This document shows positions 17,425-24,817 of a stretch of 37,863 nucleotides of DNA, piece by piece (within the stretch, counting starts at the first letter, position 1; every line of letters begins with the position of its first letter). A program made the translations under genes and the position numbers. Origin of the DNA: Candidatus Gastranaerophilales bacterium (GTDB lineage: Bacteria; Cyanobacteriota; Vampirovibrionia; Gastranaerophilales; Gastranaerophilaceae); contig CALUYS010000017.1 of assembly GCA_944325065.1 (NCBI GenBank), positions 1-37,863 on the forward strand. Direction: 5' to 3'. Below the pieces are notes generated by a model. The model was not told the DNA's origin. It ran no database searches and saw only the letters and a program-made list of their open reading frames with translations.

Positions 17425-17880
17425 ATGAAATATTTAATAAAAAAACCAGAAACTTTCTTTAACACAATTAATGACGAAATTGAACATGTTTTACATAAAA
17501 GTTTTGATAACATGTTTCCTGAATACTTGTTTAACATTGAAACTCAAGGGATGACAATGCCTGTTGACATTCAGGAGTTAGATAATGAATATAAAATCAA
17601 AGCTGAATTACCTGGGGTTAAAAAAGAAGATATTGACTTGGATGTAACAAAAACAAGTTTAAAAATCCACGCTCAAAAAAATGAAGAAAAAGAAGAAAAT
17701 AATCAAAAATATCGCAAATCTGAATTTCGCTTTGGAATGTATAATAGAACAATACATTTCCCTCAAGAGATTAATACTGATAATGTTAAAGCTAAACTTG
17801 AACATGGCATATTAACATTAGAACTTCCTAAAATACAAAAAGAACAAAAAGATGACTCCAAAAAAATAAATATTGAATAA
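17425..17880 (+). CDS. hsp20: Small heat shock protein, Hsp20/alpha-crystallin family
   Basis: An ATP-independent holdase that binds unfolding proteins in the cytoplasm. The 151-aa length is typical. The alpha-crystallin domain spans about residues 46-135, with PVDIQELDNEYKIKAELPGVKKEDIDL and the closing GILTLELPK, the conserved GxLxxxxPK-like signature. The C terminus ends KKINIE, with an IxI-like tail motif used in oligomer assembly. GGAGA lies about 9 nt upstream of the ATG. It is followed by a terminator-like stem, so it is probably monocistronic and stress-controlled through the inverted repeats upstream. Confidence 0.93.
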   Translation: MKYLIKKPETFFNTINDEIEHVLHKSFDNMFPEYLFNIETQGMTMPVDIQELDNEYKIKAELPGVKKEDIDLDVTKTSLKIHAQKNEEKEENNQKYRKSEFRFGMYNRTIHFPQEINTDNVKAKLEHGILTLELPKIQKEQKDDSKKINIE

Positions 17881-17890
17881 ATTTTTATTG

Positions 17891-17929
17891 GCATCGGGTA
17901 ATAAATAAACTTGCCCGATGCTATATTTT
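17891..17929 (+). terminator. Terminator-like stem after hsp20
   Basis: GCATCGGG (17891-17898) pairs with CCCGATGC (17914-17921) around a 15-nt loop, followed by TATATTTTG. The T run is weak. Confidence 0.6.
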
Positions 17930-17945
17930 GAAAGGATAAGAGAAA

Positions 17946-18191
17946 TTGATTTATATTATGGCAATAAAACTTGAAAATAGATTAGATAAAGCTACATTAG
18001 TGCAAAATGTTTTAACACGATATGGGTGTTTTATAAAAACAAGACTTGGTATTCCTTATCATAATGAAAACATAGACTGCTCAAATAGCGGACTTATTAT
18101 ACTTGAGATTATCAATCAAGATGCTTTATTTGATTTAAAAAATGAACTATTGCAAATTGGAGATATTTCATTAAATATAATGGAAATATAG
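17946..18191 (+). CDS. TM1266-like protein (iron-only hydrogenase system regulator family)
   Basis: The 81-aa protein resembles the TM1266-type family. These small ACT/NikR C-terminal-like ferredoxin-fold proteins are often annotated as putative iron-only hydrogenase system regulators. Matching features are MAIKLENRLDKATLVQNVLTRYG, TRLGIPYH and CSNSGLIILEI, then a final strand LNIMEI. The TTG at 17946 is 9 nt from AAAGGA, whereas the ATG at 17958 is 21 nt away, so the TTG start is used here; the shorter form (77 aa) is possible. It lies just upstream of fixCX, but a separate promoter seems to sit between them. No hydrogenase genes are in the window. Confidence 0.7.
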   Translation: MIYIMAIKLENRLDKATLVQNVLTRYGCFIKTRLGIPYHNENIDCSNSGLIILEIINQDALFDLKNELLQIGDISLNIMEI

Positions 18192-18193
18192 TA

Positions 18194-18222
18194 TTCAATG
18201 CCATGTAAAATTAATATATAAT
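18194..18222 (+). promoter_or_regulatory. Promoter for a probably leaderless fixC mRNA
   Basis: TTCAAT (18194-18199), a 17-bp spacer and a perfect TATAAT (18217-18222) place the expected start site at about 18228-18230, which coincides with the fixC ATG at 18229. No ribosome binding site precedes that ATG. Confidence 0.55.
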
Positions 18223-18228
18223 AGAAAA

Positions 18229-19560
18229 ATGGGTGAATTAATAAAAAGATGTGATACAAATTTTGATGTAATTGTTGTAGGTGCTGGACCTTCAGGTGTT
18301 AGTGCTGCAATTTCTTTAGCTAAAGCTAATAAAAAAGTTTTACTCATTGAGCGTGGAGATTATGCAGGTGCAAAAAATATGTATGGTGGCATTATGTATT
18401 CCCATGCCTTAAATGACATATTCCCAAATTTTTTAAATGAAGCACCGATTGAGAGGATAACAAAAAAACATAATTATCTTATCTTAACAGAAAATGAAGC
18501 TGTTGGTATTTCATATTCAGATAAATTATTAAATAGTGAAAACAATATAAGTTTTACAGCAATTAGAAGCAAATTTGACAAATGGTGTGTTGAAGAAGCA
18601 CAAAAAGCAGGTGTTATTTATGCACCACGTACTTTAGTTAAAAATGCTATTGTTAGAAATAATTTTGTTATTGGTGTTAAAACAGAAATTGAAGAAATAT
18701 ATGCATCCATCGTCATTATTGCAGATGGAGCAAATAGTCTTCTTGCAAAGGAAATAGGGTTAAGAAAAGATATAGAACCAAAAGATGTTGCCCTTGCTGT
18801 TAAAGAAGTTTATCAGCTTGATAAAAATACAATTAACGATAAATTTAATCTTATCAATGACAAAGATGGTGCCATGATAGAATGTTTAGGGTATCCTTTT
18901 AACGACGTTTTAGGACTAAGTTTTGTTTATACAAATTCTGATTCTGTTTCAATAGGAATTGGAATTACCTTGGATGAACTAGCAAAAAACTCTTTAAAAC
19001 CTTATGACTATTTAGACCAATTTAAAAATCATCCTGAAATTTCACCTTTGATTAAAGATGGCAAGATGATTGAATATTCTGCACATTTAATACCTGAAGG
19101 TGGATATAAAAAAATCCCTAAACTTTATACAAATGGTGCAATGGTTATTGGTGATGCTGCAATGCTTATTAATAATATTAATTTTGAAGGTACAAATTTA
19201 GCTTTGGTTTCAGGTCAACTTGCTGCTAAAGCTGCTATTGTTGCACTTGATTGTAATGATGTTAGCAAAAATACACTTAAACTTTATGAAAATTATATTA
19301 AAGAAAGTTTTATTTATAAAGATTTAAAAAGCTATAAAAATATTATAGAAAGTGTCAAAAAAAGAAAAAAATCGTTTTTAGATTTTTATCCAAAACAAGC
19401 AACACTTTTTTTCAAAACTTTTGTTGAAGCAAGTGGAGTTGAAAAAAGAAAAGTTTATTTGAATTTTATCTGTCAATTCTTTAAATCAAGATCAATTATT
19501 GAATTATTTAAAGATTTATTTACATTAATAAAAATGTTTTTGGGAGTATTTATTAGATGA
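18229..19560 (+). CDS. fixC: FixC-type flavoprotein dehydrogenase (ETF-quinone oxidoreductase family)
   Basis: The 443-aa FAD protein passes electrons from an electron transfer flavoprotein towards quinone or ferredoxin. The N-terminal dinucleotide fold is clear: VIVVGAGPSGVSAAISLAKA with GxGxxG at 18-23 and the ribose-binding Glu at 41 (LLIERG). A second FAD motif near residues 300-320 reads GAMVIGDAAMLINN...EGTNLALVSG. The length suits FixC. It overlaps fixX by 4 bp (ATGA). FixA and FixB (ETF subunits) are absent here, so the partner ETF must be encoded elsewhere, or the enzyme serves another donor. The TM1266-like gene upstream hints at hydrogen or ferredoxin metabolism. Confidence 0.88.
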   Translation: MGELIKRCDTNFDVIVVGAGPSGVSAAISLAKANKKVLLIERGDYAGAKNMYGGIMYSHALNDIFPNFLNEAPIERITKKHNYLILTENEAVGISYSDKLLNSENNISFTAIRSKFDKWCVEEAQKAGVIYAPRTLVKNAIVRNNFVIGVKTEIEEIYASIVIIADGANSLLAKEIGLRKDIEPKDVALAVKEVYQLDKNTINDKFNLINDKDGAMIECLGYPFNDVLGLSFVYTNSDSVSIGIGITLDELAKNSLKPYDYLDQFKNHPEISPLIKDGKMIEYSAHLIPEGGYKKIPKLYTNGAMVIGDAAMLINNINFEGTNLALVSGQLAAKAAIVALDCNDVSKNTLKLYENYIKESFIYKDLKSYKNIIESVKKRKKSFLDFYPKQATLFFKTFVEASGVEKRKVYLNFICQFFKSRSIIELFKDLFTLIKMFLGVFIR

Positions 19561-19847
19561 ATGATTATAATCAAATACCAATTGAAACAAGACTTTATAA
19601 GGTAAAATCTTTAAGTTGTGACAAAAGTCATTTAATTTTAGATGATGAAATATGTAGAAATTGTCAAAATCGTATATGTTTAAGTATATGTCCTGCTAAT
19701 GTATACAAGCTTCAAAACGAACTAGAAAAAGTTATTATGGTAAATTATGAAAATTGTTTGGAATGTGGTGCTTGCAAAATTTGTTGTAAACATATAAAAT
19801 GGAGTTATCCAGAAGTTAGATATGGCATAAATTATAAATTTGGATAA
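19557..19847 (+). CDS. fixX: FixX-type ferredoxin-like protein
   Basis: The 96-aa iron-sulfur protein accepts electrons from FixC. Cysteines at 33, 36, 41 and 45 (CRNCQNRICLSIC) and at 67, 70, 73 and 76/77 (CLECGACKICC) can ligate cubane clusters. The C terminus IKWSYPEVRYGINYKFG matches the FixX ending. The start overlaps the fixC stop as ATGA, indicating translational coupling. Length and motifs fit the family. Confidence 0.9.
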   Translation: MNDYNQIPIETRLYKVKSLSCDKSHLILDDEICRNCQNRICLSICPANVYKLQNELEKVIMVNYENCLECGACKICCKHIKWSYPEVRYGINYKFG

Positions 19848-19991
19848 ATTTTAAATAAAATTAAAACAACTAAAAATAAATAAATTAGACTTTAAAAACA
19901 AAAATAATTTAACAATCAATTCACATTGGTGTTGGAATAAAAATAATTGAGAGACATAATCCCATTATATAAAAAAGGAGTGGTAAAAAAT

Positions 19992-20420
19992 ATGAAACAG
20001 AACTATGGTGAATCAGCTCGAAGATGGTATGATAAAGATCCTATATTAAGTAAATCTATGTATACTTTGGAACACTCCTCTGATGAAACTCAAATTAAAA
20101 TCGCACTTAATTTGATAAAGATTATTATTGAACATAATATAGCTAACTCAAAATATAAAGATGTAGGCGACATACTTACAGCTGTTGAAGATGGAAAAAT
20201 TCCACGTGGTATTGACCGTTGGTATGATATCGATATTACTGTACGCACAGCTATAAACATGCTTGAAAACTGCCCTCAGGAAACACAAAAACAGGTTACA
20301 CGTGAAATGGCTGAACTTGTTGTTAATAAAATTAAAGAAGATAACAAATACGACAATATTGATGACTTAATTTCTGATTTAGTTAAAAATATTGACGATG
20401 AAGAAGAAGCCGATTATTAA
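19992..20420 (+). CDS. Hypothetical 142-aa protein
   Basis: No named family is recognised. The frame is open from a TTG at 19947, but AAAGGAG at about 19975-19980 points to the ATG at 19992 (MKQNYGESARRW). The protein is helical and moderately acidic at the end (DDEEEADY). Near-repeated elements, RRWYDKDPILSKSMYTLE near the start and DRWYDIDITVRTAINMLE about 60 residues later, each precede a helix (TQIKIALNLIKIIIE, TQKQVTREMAELVVN). This suggests an internal duplication of about 62 residues. It has its own terminator downstream. Confidence 0.75.
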   Translation: MKQNYGESARRWYDKDPILSKSMYTLEHSSDETQIKIALNLIKIIIEHNIANSKYKDVGDILTAVEDGKIPRGIDRWYDIDITVRTAINMLENCPQETQKQVTREMAELVVNKIKEDNKYDNIDDLISDLVKNIDDEEEADY

Positions 20421-20446
20421 TAACAATTTTTGTAAATTAACATTTT

Positions 20447-20596
20447 TTATTGATCGTTTGAAAGTGATACAATCCAAAAATTGTATTTTTTGTTAACTTG
20501 CTTAATTTGAAGTATTTCATAAATAATTTTAATAATTTTCTGCTTCTGTTTTAAAGTCATGTCTTTTTTACTTTTTAATTCAAATATGAGTTTCAT
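20447..20596 (-). CDS. Possible 49-aa ORF, perhaps a regulator remnant
   Basis: The minus-strand frame encodes a Lys-rich peptide (MKLIFELKSKKDMTLKQKQ, then KIIKIIYEILQIKQVNKK). It loosely resembles the C-terminal helix of XRE regulators such as the neighbour at 20749. The ATG abuts a (AAT)9 tract and the nearest AGGA is over 30 nt away. The frame also overlaps the terminator at 20467-20491. It may be a decayed gene or chance. Confidence 0.25.
   Translation of the reverse strand: MKLIFELKSKKDMTLKQKQKIIKIIYEILQIKQVNKKYNFWIVSLSNDQ
20467..20491 (+). terminator. Rho-independent terminator
   Basis: ATACAAT (20467-20473) pairs perfectly with ATTGTAT (20480-20486) around a 6-nt loop and runs into six T residues (20486-20491), 47 bp after the 142-aa gene. 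Confidence 0.8.
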
Positions 20597-20621
20597 TATT
20601 ATTATTATTATTATTATTATT
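20595..20621. repeat. (ATT)9 trinucleotide microsatellite
   Basis: Nine uninterrupted ATT units lie in the 328-bp spacer between the 142-aa gene and the XRE gene. The spacer otherwise holds one terminator, one doubtful 49-aa frame and, at 20703-20745, two direct copies of ATATAAAATAAA. Confidence 0.95.
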
Positions 20622-20748
20622 AGATTTCCTATTATTACTATATTATTTTAATCAATAAAGTTAAATTATCAAGTGTTAGGCGATTAATATGCTACATTCT
20701 CACACAAATTGATATAAAATAAAGAAAATAGAATATAAAATAAAACGT

Positions 20749-21090
20749 ATGGGTTTTATTAGTAAAATAATCGGTAATAATATAGACAAATTAAGACGGG
20801 TAAAAAATATTACGCTTCAAAATTTATCTGATGATTTAGGTATGTCTTATCAAAATTTATGTAAAATTATAAATGGCAACCAATTTCCAAAAGAAGAAAC
20901 ATTGGAAACAATATGTACATATTTTAACATTTCACCGTCTCAATTAATGACCTGCGATTTAATTCCTATTGATTTAGATAATGATATAAATTACAAAATA
21001 TTATTTACGACTTTAAAAGATATGGAAAGAAAAAAATTACAATCCATATCCAAAATAATAAATATTTTAATTGATGAGTTAAAAAAATAA
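20749..21090 (+). CDS. XRE-family helix-turn-helix regulator
   Basis: The 113-aa protein has an N-terminal Cro/C1-type HTH at about residues 11-66: NIDKLRRVKNITLQNLSDDLGMSYQNLCKIINGNQFPK, followed by LETICTYFNISPSQL. The C-terminal 40 residues form a helical tail (KDMERKKLQSISKIINILID), possibly for dimerisation. No ribosome binding site is seen. TATAAA at 20734-20739 lies only 9 nt before the ATG, so the mRNA may be leaderless or nearly so. The target is unknown. It converges on kdsC with 2 bp between stops. Confidence 0.88.
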   Translation: MGFISKIIGNNIDKLRRVKNITLQNLSDDLGMSYQNLCKIINGNQFPKEETLETICTYFNISPSQLMTCDLIPIDLDNDINYKILFTTLKDMERKKLQSISKIINILIDELKK

Positions 21091-21092
21091 AA

Positions 21093-21605
21093 TTATAAGA
21101 CCAAATCTTCATTAGATTTCAAAATAAAATCGCAAAGTTCCCTAACTGCACCACGCCCACCATTTTTATTTGAAACAAATATTGCAATGTCTTTAACCTC
21201 ATCCACAGCATCATTTGGGCAAGAAGGCAAGCCTACCTTTTTTAAAACACATAAATCAGGCAAATCATCACCCATGTATGCAATTTCATCAAACGACACT
21301 TTAAACTCATTACATAAATCATTTAAAGCAATTTCTTTATTTTTTTGCCCCATAAATAATTTTGTAATCCCAAGCATTTTAGCACGACATTCAACAGTTC
21401 CATTATCTCGAGCTGTAATTATAGCTGTTTTGAATCCGTGACGATTAAGCATGACAATTCCTTGACCGTCTTTTGCGTTAAACGTTTTGTATTCCACTCC
21501 ATTTTCATCAAACGTCAACGAACCATCAGTCATGACACCATCTACATCAAAAGCTACAAGTTTTATTTTTTTTGCTTTTGATTTTAATTCGATATTGTTA
21601 TTCAT
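21093..21605 (-). CDS. kdsC: 3-deoxy-D-manno-octulosonate 8-phosphate phosphatase
   Basis: KdsC removes phosphate from Kdo-8-P in the pathway to the inner-core sugar of lipopolysaccharide. The 170-aa HAD-superfamily protein has the nucleophile motif AFDVDGVMTDG (D20, D22), a Thr in the IITARDNGTV segment (motif II) and the acidic motif MGDDLPD (D113, D114). The short length with no cap domain is typical of KdsC. kdsD lies upstream on the same strand, but a 491-bp repeat-bearing spacer separates them. It indicates a Gram-negative outer membrane. Confidence 0.93.
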   Translation of the reverse strand: MNNNIELKSKAKKIKLVAFDVDGVMTDGSLTFDENGVEYKTFNAKDGQGIVMLNRHGFKTAIITARDNGTVECRAKMLGITKLFMGQKNKEIALNDLCNEFKVSFDEIAYMGDDLPDLCVLKKVGLPSCPNDAVDEVKDIAIFVSNKNGGRGAVRELCDFILKSNEDLVL

Positions 21606-21779
21606 AATATTCTTTCTAACTTATTTTTGGTTTATTAATTTATTAAACTTTATATTTGTATTAACCATTAATTATTATATAACATTTATCGAAACAAGAC
21701 AAATCTTTATATAAACCTAGCACAATTAAATAATATGAAGTTCAATTTTTACAATTCCAAATTACTTTCTTCACAATTT

Positions 21780-22030
21780 GTTGGTATCAGAACTAGGCGT
21801 GGTTTTTATTTTTTTTTAAATAAACATTTGTTTCGCAAAGGTAGGTTAGTATAAAAGGCGAAGCCTTTTTGCAACTCTGTATCCTTGTTTATCAAATTAA
21901 GGGTTGCGGGAGGTGGGGGGGGGCTTTGTTTCCTCCTGCATTAAATAATATCCGCCGTAGGACAGACACCCGAATGGAATGAGGGTGGATTCCACAGGCG
22001 GAATAAAAGCTTTCACACTTGTTGTTAGTA
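21780..22030. repeat. Dispersed intergenic repeat, copy 2, with a G9 tract
   Basis: This GC-richer block lies in the 491-bp spacer 21606-22096. The segment GACACCCGAATGGAATGAGG to GGATTCCACAGGCGG (about 21964-22001) resembles 30727-30763 (GACAACCGAATGAAATGAGG to GGATGCCACAAGCGG). A hairpin GCGGGAGG/CCTCCTGC (about 21906-21940) encloses a run of nine G residues. No gene is seen in the spacer. Confidence 0.65.
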
Positions 22031-22096
22031 AAACTAGGTTTGTTTAATTTTTAATTTTCAATTTTTAATTATTATTTTCTTAATCTAAATTAAAAT

Positions 22097-23077
22097 TTAG
22101 GCAATTTTTGCTTTAAGCAAATCATGAATATGAACAATGCCCAAAGGTTCATTAGATTCATTTATACAAATAAGTGAAGTTATTGAATATTTTTCCATTA
22201 AAGTAAGTGCTTTAGCTGCAAGGTCATCTTCAAAAATGGTTTTTGGAGTTTTTGTCATGACATCTTTGACTTTTAAATCCTTAATAGAAAGATTTTTTAA
22301 TAATGTACGACGGATATCACCGTCGGTTAAAATCCCCTCAAGCTTATTATTTTTGTTTTTAACCACTGTCAAACCTAACTTTTTATCTGAAATATATTTA
22401 ATAGCATTTAAAAAATCCATTTCTTTATCAACAACAGGCATATTATTAGCTTCAATCATTAAGTCTTTAACTTTATATATATGTCCACGACCTAAAGCAC
22501 CAGATGGGTGGAATATTAAAAAATCATCTTCAGTAAAACCTTTTAATTTTAGAAGACAAACAGCTAAAGCATCTCCCATTGCAAGTGTAACGGTTGTACT
22601 AGCAGTTGGTGCCTTATTTAATGGACAAGCTTCACGTTCAACACTTATATCCAAAACAACATCAGCACTTTTCGCAAGTGTTGAATTTTTCTTACCGGTC
22701 ATAGCTATGAGTTTGCAGTTAAAACGTTTTATTATTGGCAAAACATTCAACAATTCTACCGTTTCACCACTATTTGAAATAGCGATAACAACATCATTTG
22801 GAGTAATTATGCCAGAATCTCCGTGAGTACTTTCAGCAGGATGCAAAAAATATGAAACAGTACCTGTTGATGAAAGTGTAGCTGCAATTTTTCGTCCTAT
22901 TAAACCTGATTTTCCCATACCAGTTACAATAACCGTACCCTTACAATTTAACATCAACTTGCAAGCTTCTTCAAAATCATCACCTAAATGCTCCTTAAGT
23001 TTTAATATTGAATTTGACTCGATATCAAAAACTTCACTTGCAAGTGATAAAATATCATTTTTCTCTTTTATAAGCAT
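22097..23077 (-). CDS. kdsD: D-arabinose 5-phosphate isomerase (SIS plus CBS domains)
   Basis: The enzyme converts ribulose-5-P to arabinose-5-P, the first step to Kdo. The SIS domain (about residues 35-185) shows VIVTGMGKSGLIGRKIAATLSSTG, the ESTHGDSG loop and AISNSGET. A linker FHPSGALGRG follows, then two CBS domains (about 205-326) ending VHIHDLLKAK. This is the full architecture of KdsD/KpsF. I chose ATG 23077 (326 aa): GGAG lies correctly before it, while the upstream in-frame ATG at 23089 overlaps that site. Confidence 0.93.
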   Translation of the reverse strand: MLIKEKNDILSLASEVFDIESNSILKLKEHLGDDFEEACKLMLNCKGTVIVTGMGKSGLIGRKIAATLSSTGTVSYFLHPAESTHGDSGIITPNDVVIAISNSGETVELLNVLPIIKRFNCKLIAMTGKKNSTLAKSADVVLDISVEREACPLNKAPTASTTVTLAMGDALAVCLLKLKGFTEDDFLIFHPSGALGRGHIYKVKDLMIEANNMPVVDKEMDFLNAIKYISDKKLGLTVVKNKNNKLEGILTDGDIRRTLLKNLSIKDLKVKDVMTKTPKTIFEDDLAAKALTLMEKYSITSLICINESNEPLGIVHIHDLLKAKIA

Positions 23078-23230
23078 AAATTTCTCCATAATTTATTTAA
23101 TATAATAGTACAATTAAAAAAATAAAATTTAAACCATATGTATGAGTTTCTTTACAAAATTTCAATTTTAAAAAAAAAGGTACGTAACTTTAAGTATAAG
23201 TTTTAAAAGTTTTTATATGAGAATTAAAAT

Positions 23231-23554
23231 ATGTCATTAAAAATTACCAATTTATACTTTGACACAAATGAAGTAATTGATTTTATCGAAAATTATATAG
23301 CCAATCAAAAATTAACAACTTACGAAATTGATATTTCATCACTTAATATATTTGATGCAATAAAAATATCAGTTTTAATATCAACAAAATATTATGACAT
23401 AGAAAAAAACAATACCTTTAATTGGATAGTAAGTGATAAACTTGTTTATAGTATAATTTCCAAACTAAAGCTTTCAAATATGATGTTAAGTTTAAAAGAA
23501 ACAAATATTATAAATCCACAAACATTTTCTCTTAAAAATAAAGCTTGCGTTTAA
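23231..23554 (+). CDS. Hypothetical 107-aa protein, possibly STAS-like
   Basis: No family is recognised with confidence. The alternation of strands and helices (KLTTYEIDISSLNIFDAIKISVL, then NTFNWIVSDKLVYSIISKLKLSNMML) could fit a STAS-like or similar small alpha/beta fold. No catalytic motif, signal peptide or membrane helix is seen. The ribosome binding site is weak (GAGAATTAAAAT before the ATG). It is divergent from kdsD and 92 bp upstream of the AAA cassette, whose own extended -10 promoter suggests separate transcription. Confidence 0.6.
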   Translation: MSLKITNLYFDTNEVIDFIENYIANQKLTTYEIDISSLNIFDAIKISVLISTKYYDIEKNNTFNWIVSDKLVYSIISKLKLSNMMLSLKETNIINPQTFSLKNKACV

Positions 23555-23610
23555 GCGTTGTAAACTTTTGTAAAGGTTATTTTTGTAAGATAGTAAGTTA
23601 TTCTTTTTCT

Positions 23611-23619
23611 TGATATAAT
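23611..23619 (+). promoter_or_regulatory. Extended -10 promoter of the AAA cassette
   Basis: TGATATAAT (TGnTATAAT; hexamer 23614-23619) lies 27 bp before the ATG at 23647, with no good -35 at the right distance. AGAGG at 23637-23641 is the ribosome binding site. Confidence 0.6.
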
Positions 23620-23646
23620 AACTTAACAAAACTAATAGAGGTCTTT

Positions 23647-24813
23647 ATGAAAATAACATCAATAGATTATAATTCAAAAGTTGTTAGTTTTAAGGGACGC
23701 GAAGACACAAACGATGTTGACAAAAAAACTGATAGGTCTTTTATTACAAGAAAACTTGATGAATTAAAATCCAGACGAGCAATTTGGGGAACAATGCCTA
23801 AATCTGACGGCTCTTTGTTTTCTGACATTCAAGTGCAACTTGAACTTTCGCGCAGAAAAGAAACTGAATCCCAAACATTGAAAATTGCTTTAGAAGAAAT
23901 AAATGCTTTGTCTGATTATTTTGATCTTGATCCTGAGCAAATTAAGATAAATCAGTCAAAAGATAATAGGATAATCCTTGATTATATGCATCGAATCAAA
24001 AGCATGGAACAAATGGACTACGGTTTTGAACGCATTTATGGTTATGAAAAAGAAAAAAAATACTTAAGAAGGGAATTTGGAATAAAAAAAATGGCACTTG
24101 CAAAAACTTCCATTGGAGAAAAAGTTGATGTTCCAAATGCTATTCTTTTTTATGGTGTGACCGGTGTTGGGAAAAGCACATTTGCTCTTGCACTTGCAGA
24201 GCAAATGATGGCAAATATTATTAACATCCAATGTGATAGTTTTGATGATGAAAATGAGCAAATGGCAAAAATATTGCAAGCTGCTAATAAATCGAAAGAA
24301 GTTTATGAAACTAGCGGAGAAGAAAAGCAACGTTCGTTTTTAATTATTGATGAAGCAAATGAACTTGTAGAAAATAACAAATTTGCTCAATTTTTAAAGG
24401 ATTGTTCAAAAAAATATAAATGCACAGTTTTTATGACAACAAATCACCCATTTGATATTCCTTCAAGTGTGCTCGATTCAATCCCATTGACTGTTGGGCT
24501 TGAACCACCGAATGAACAAAATTTAAGAATTTTTGTTGAAAAATTTATAACACGAGCAAAAATACAAGGAAATGCAAAAGAAATAGCTGATAAATTATTA
24601 CTTTTACAAAAACAAAATGGTATAAAATTTTCAAATACAAATTTAGACCAATTATTAAAACAAGTAATAAAAAATAGAAAAAATGTGTCACAATCTGACA
24701 TCAAAGAAGCTTTTAACACTTTAAAAAATACGTACAAAGTTACTCAAGACTTGTTAAATAGTTTTTATAGCGACAAAGCAAAATTGTTGACATTAAAAAG
24801 AGGAGGAATATAA
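23647..24813 (+). CDS. AAA ATPase, first of a three-gene cassette
   Basis: A 388-aa protein. The AAA core spans about residues 160-300: Walker A GVTGVGKST (G170-T178), Walker B FLIIDEAN (D235, E236), and a sensor-1-like Asn (N266 in MTTNHP), then SSVLDSIPLTVGLEPP. A long charged helical region precedes the core. The N terminus MKITSIDYNSKVVSFKGRED carries a VSFKG motif (13-17) that recurs in similar form in the next two genes. No membrane segment is seen. It shares an 89-bp exactly identical stretch (24073-24161) with the third gene. The class is AAA-like by sequence; the substrate and partners are unknown. Confidence 0.85.
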   Translation: MKITSIDYNSKVVSFKGREDTNDVDKKTDRSFITRKLDELKSRRAIWGTMPKSDGSLFSDIQVQLELSRRKETESQTLKIALEEINALSDYFDLDPEQIKINQSKDNRIILDYMHRIKSMEQMDYGFERIYGYEKEKKYLRREFGIKKMALAKTSIGEKVDVPNAILFYGVTGVGKSTFALALAEQMMANIINIQCDSFDDENEQMAKILQAANKSKEVYETSGEEKQRSFLIIDEANELVENNKFAQFLKDCSKKYKCTVFMTTNHPFDIPSSVLDSIPLTVGLEPPNEQNLRIFVEKFITRAKIQGNAKEIADKLLLLQKQNGIKFSNTNLDQLLKQVIKNRKNVSQSDIKEAFNTLKNTYKVTQDLLNSFYSDKAKLLTLKRGGI

Positions 24814-24817
24814 TTTT

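Noticed and set aside
22137-22826. Plus-strand frame (229 codons) opposite kdsD
   Set aside because: It is a shadow of the SIS/CBS coding sequence with no independent support.
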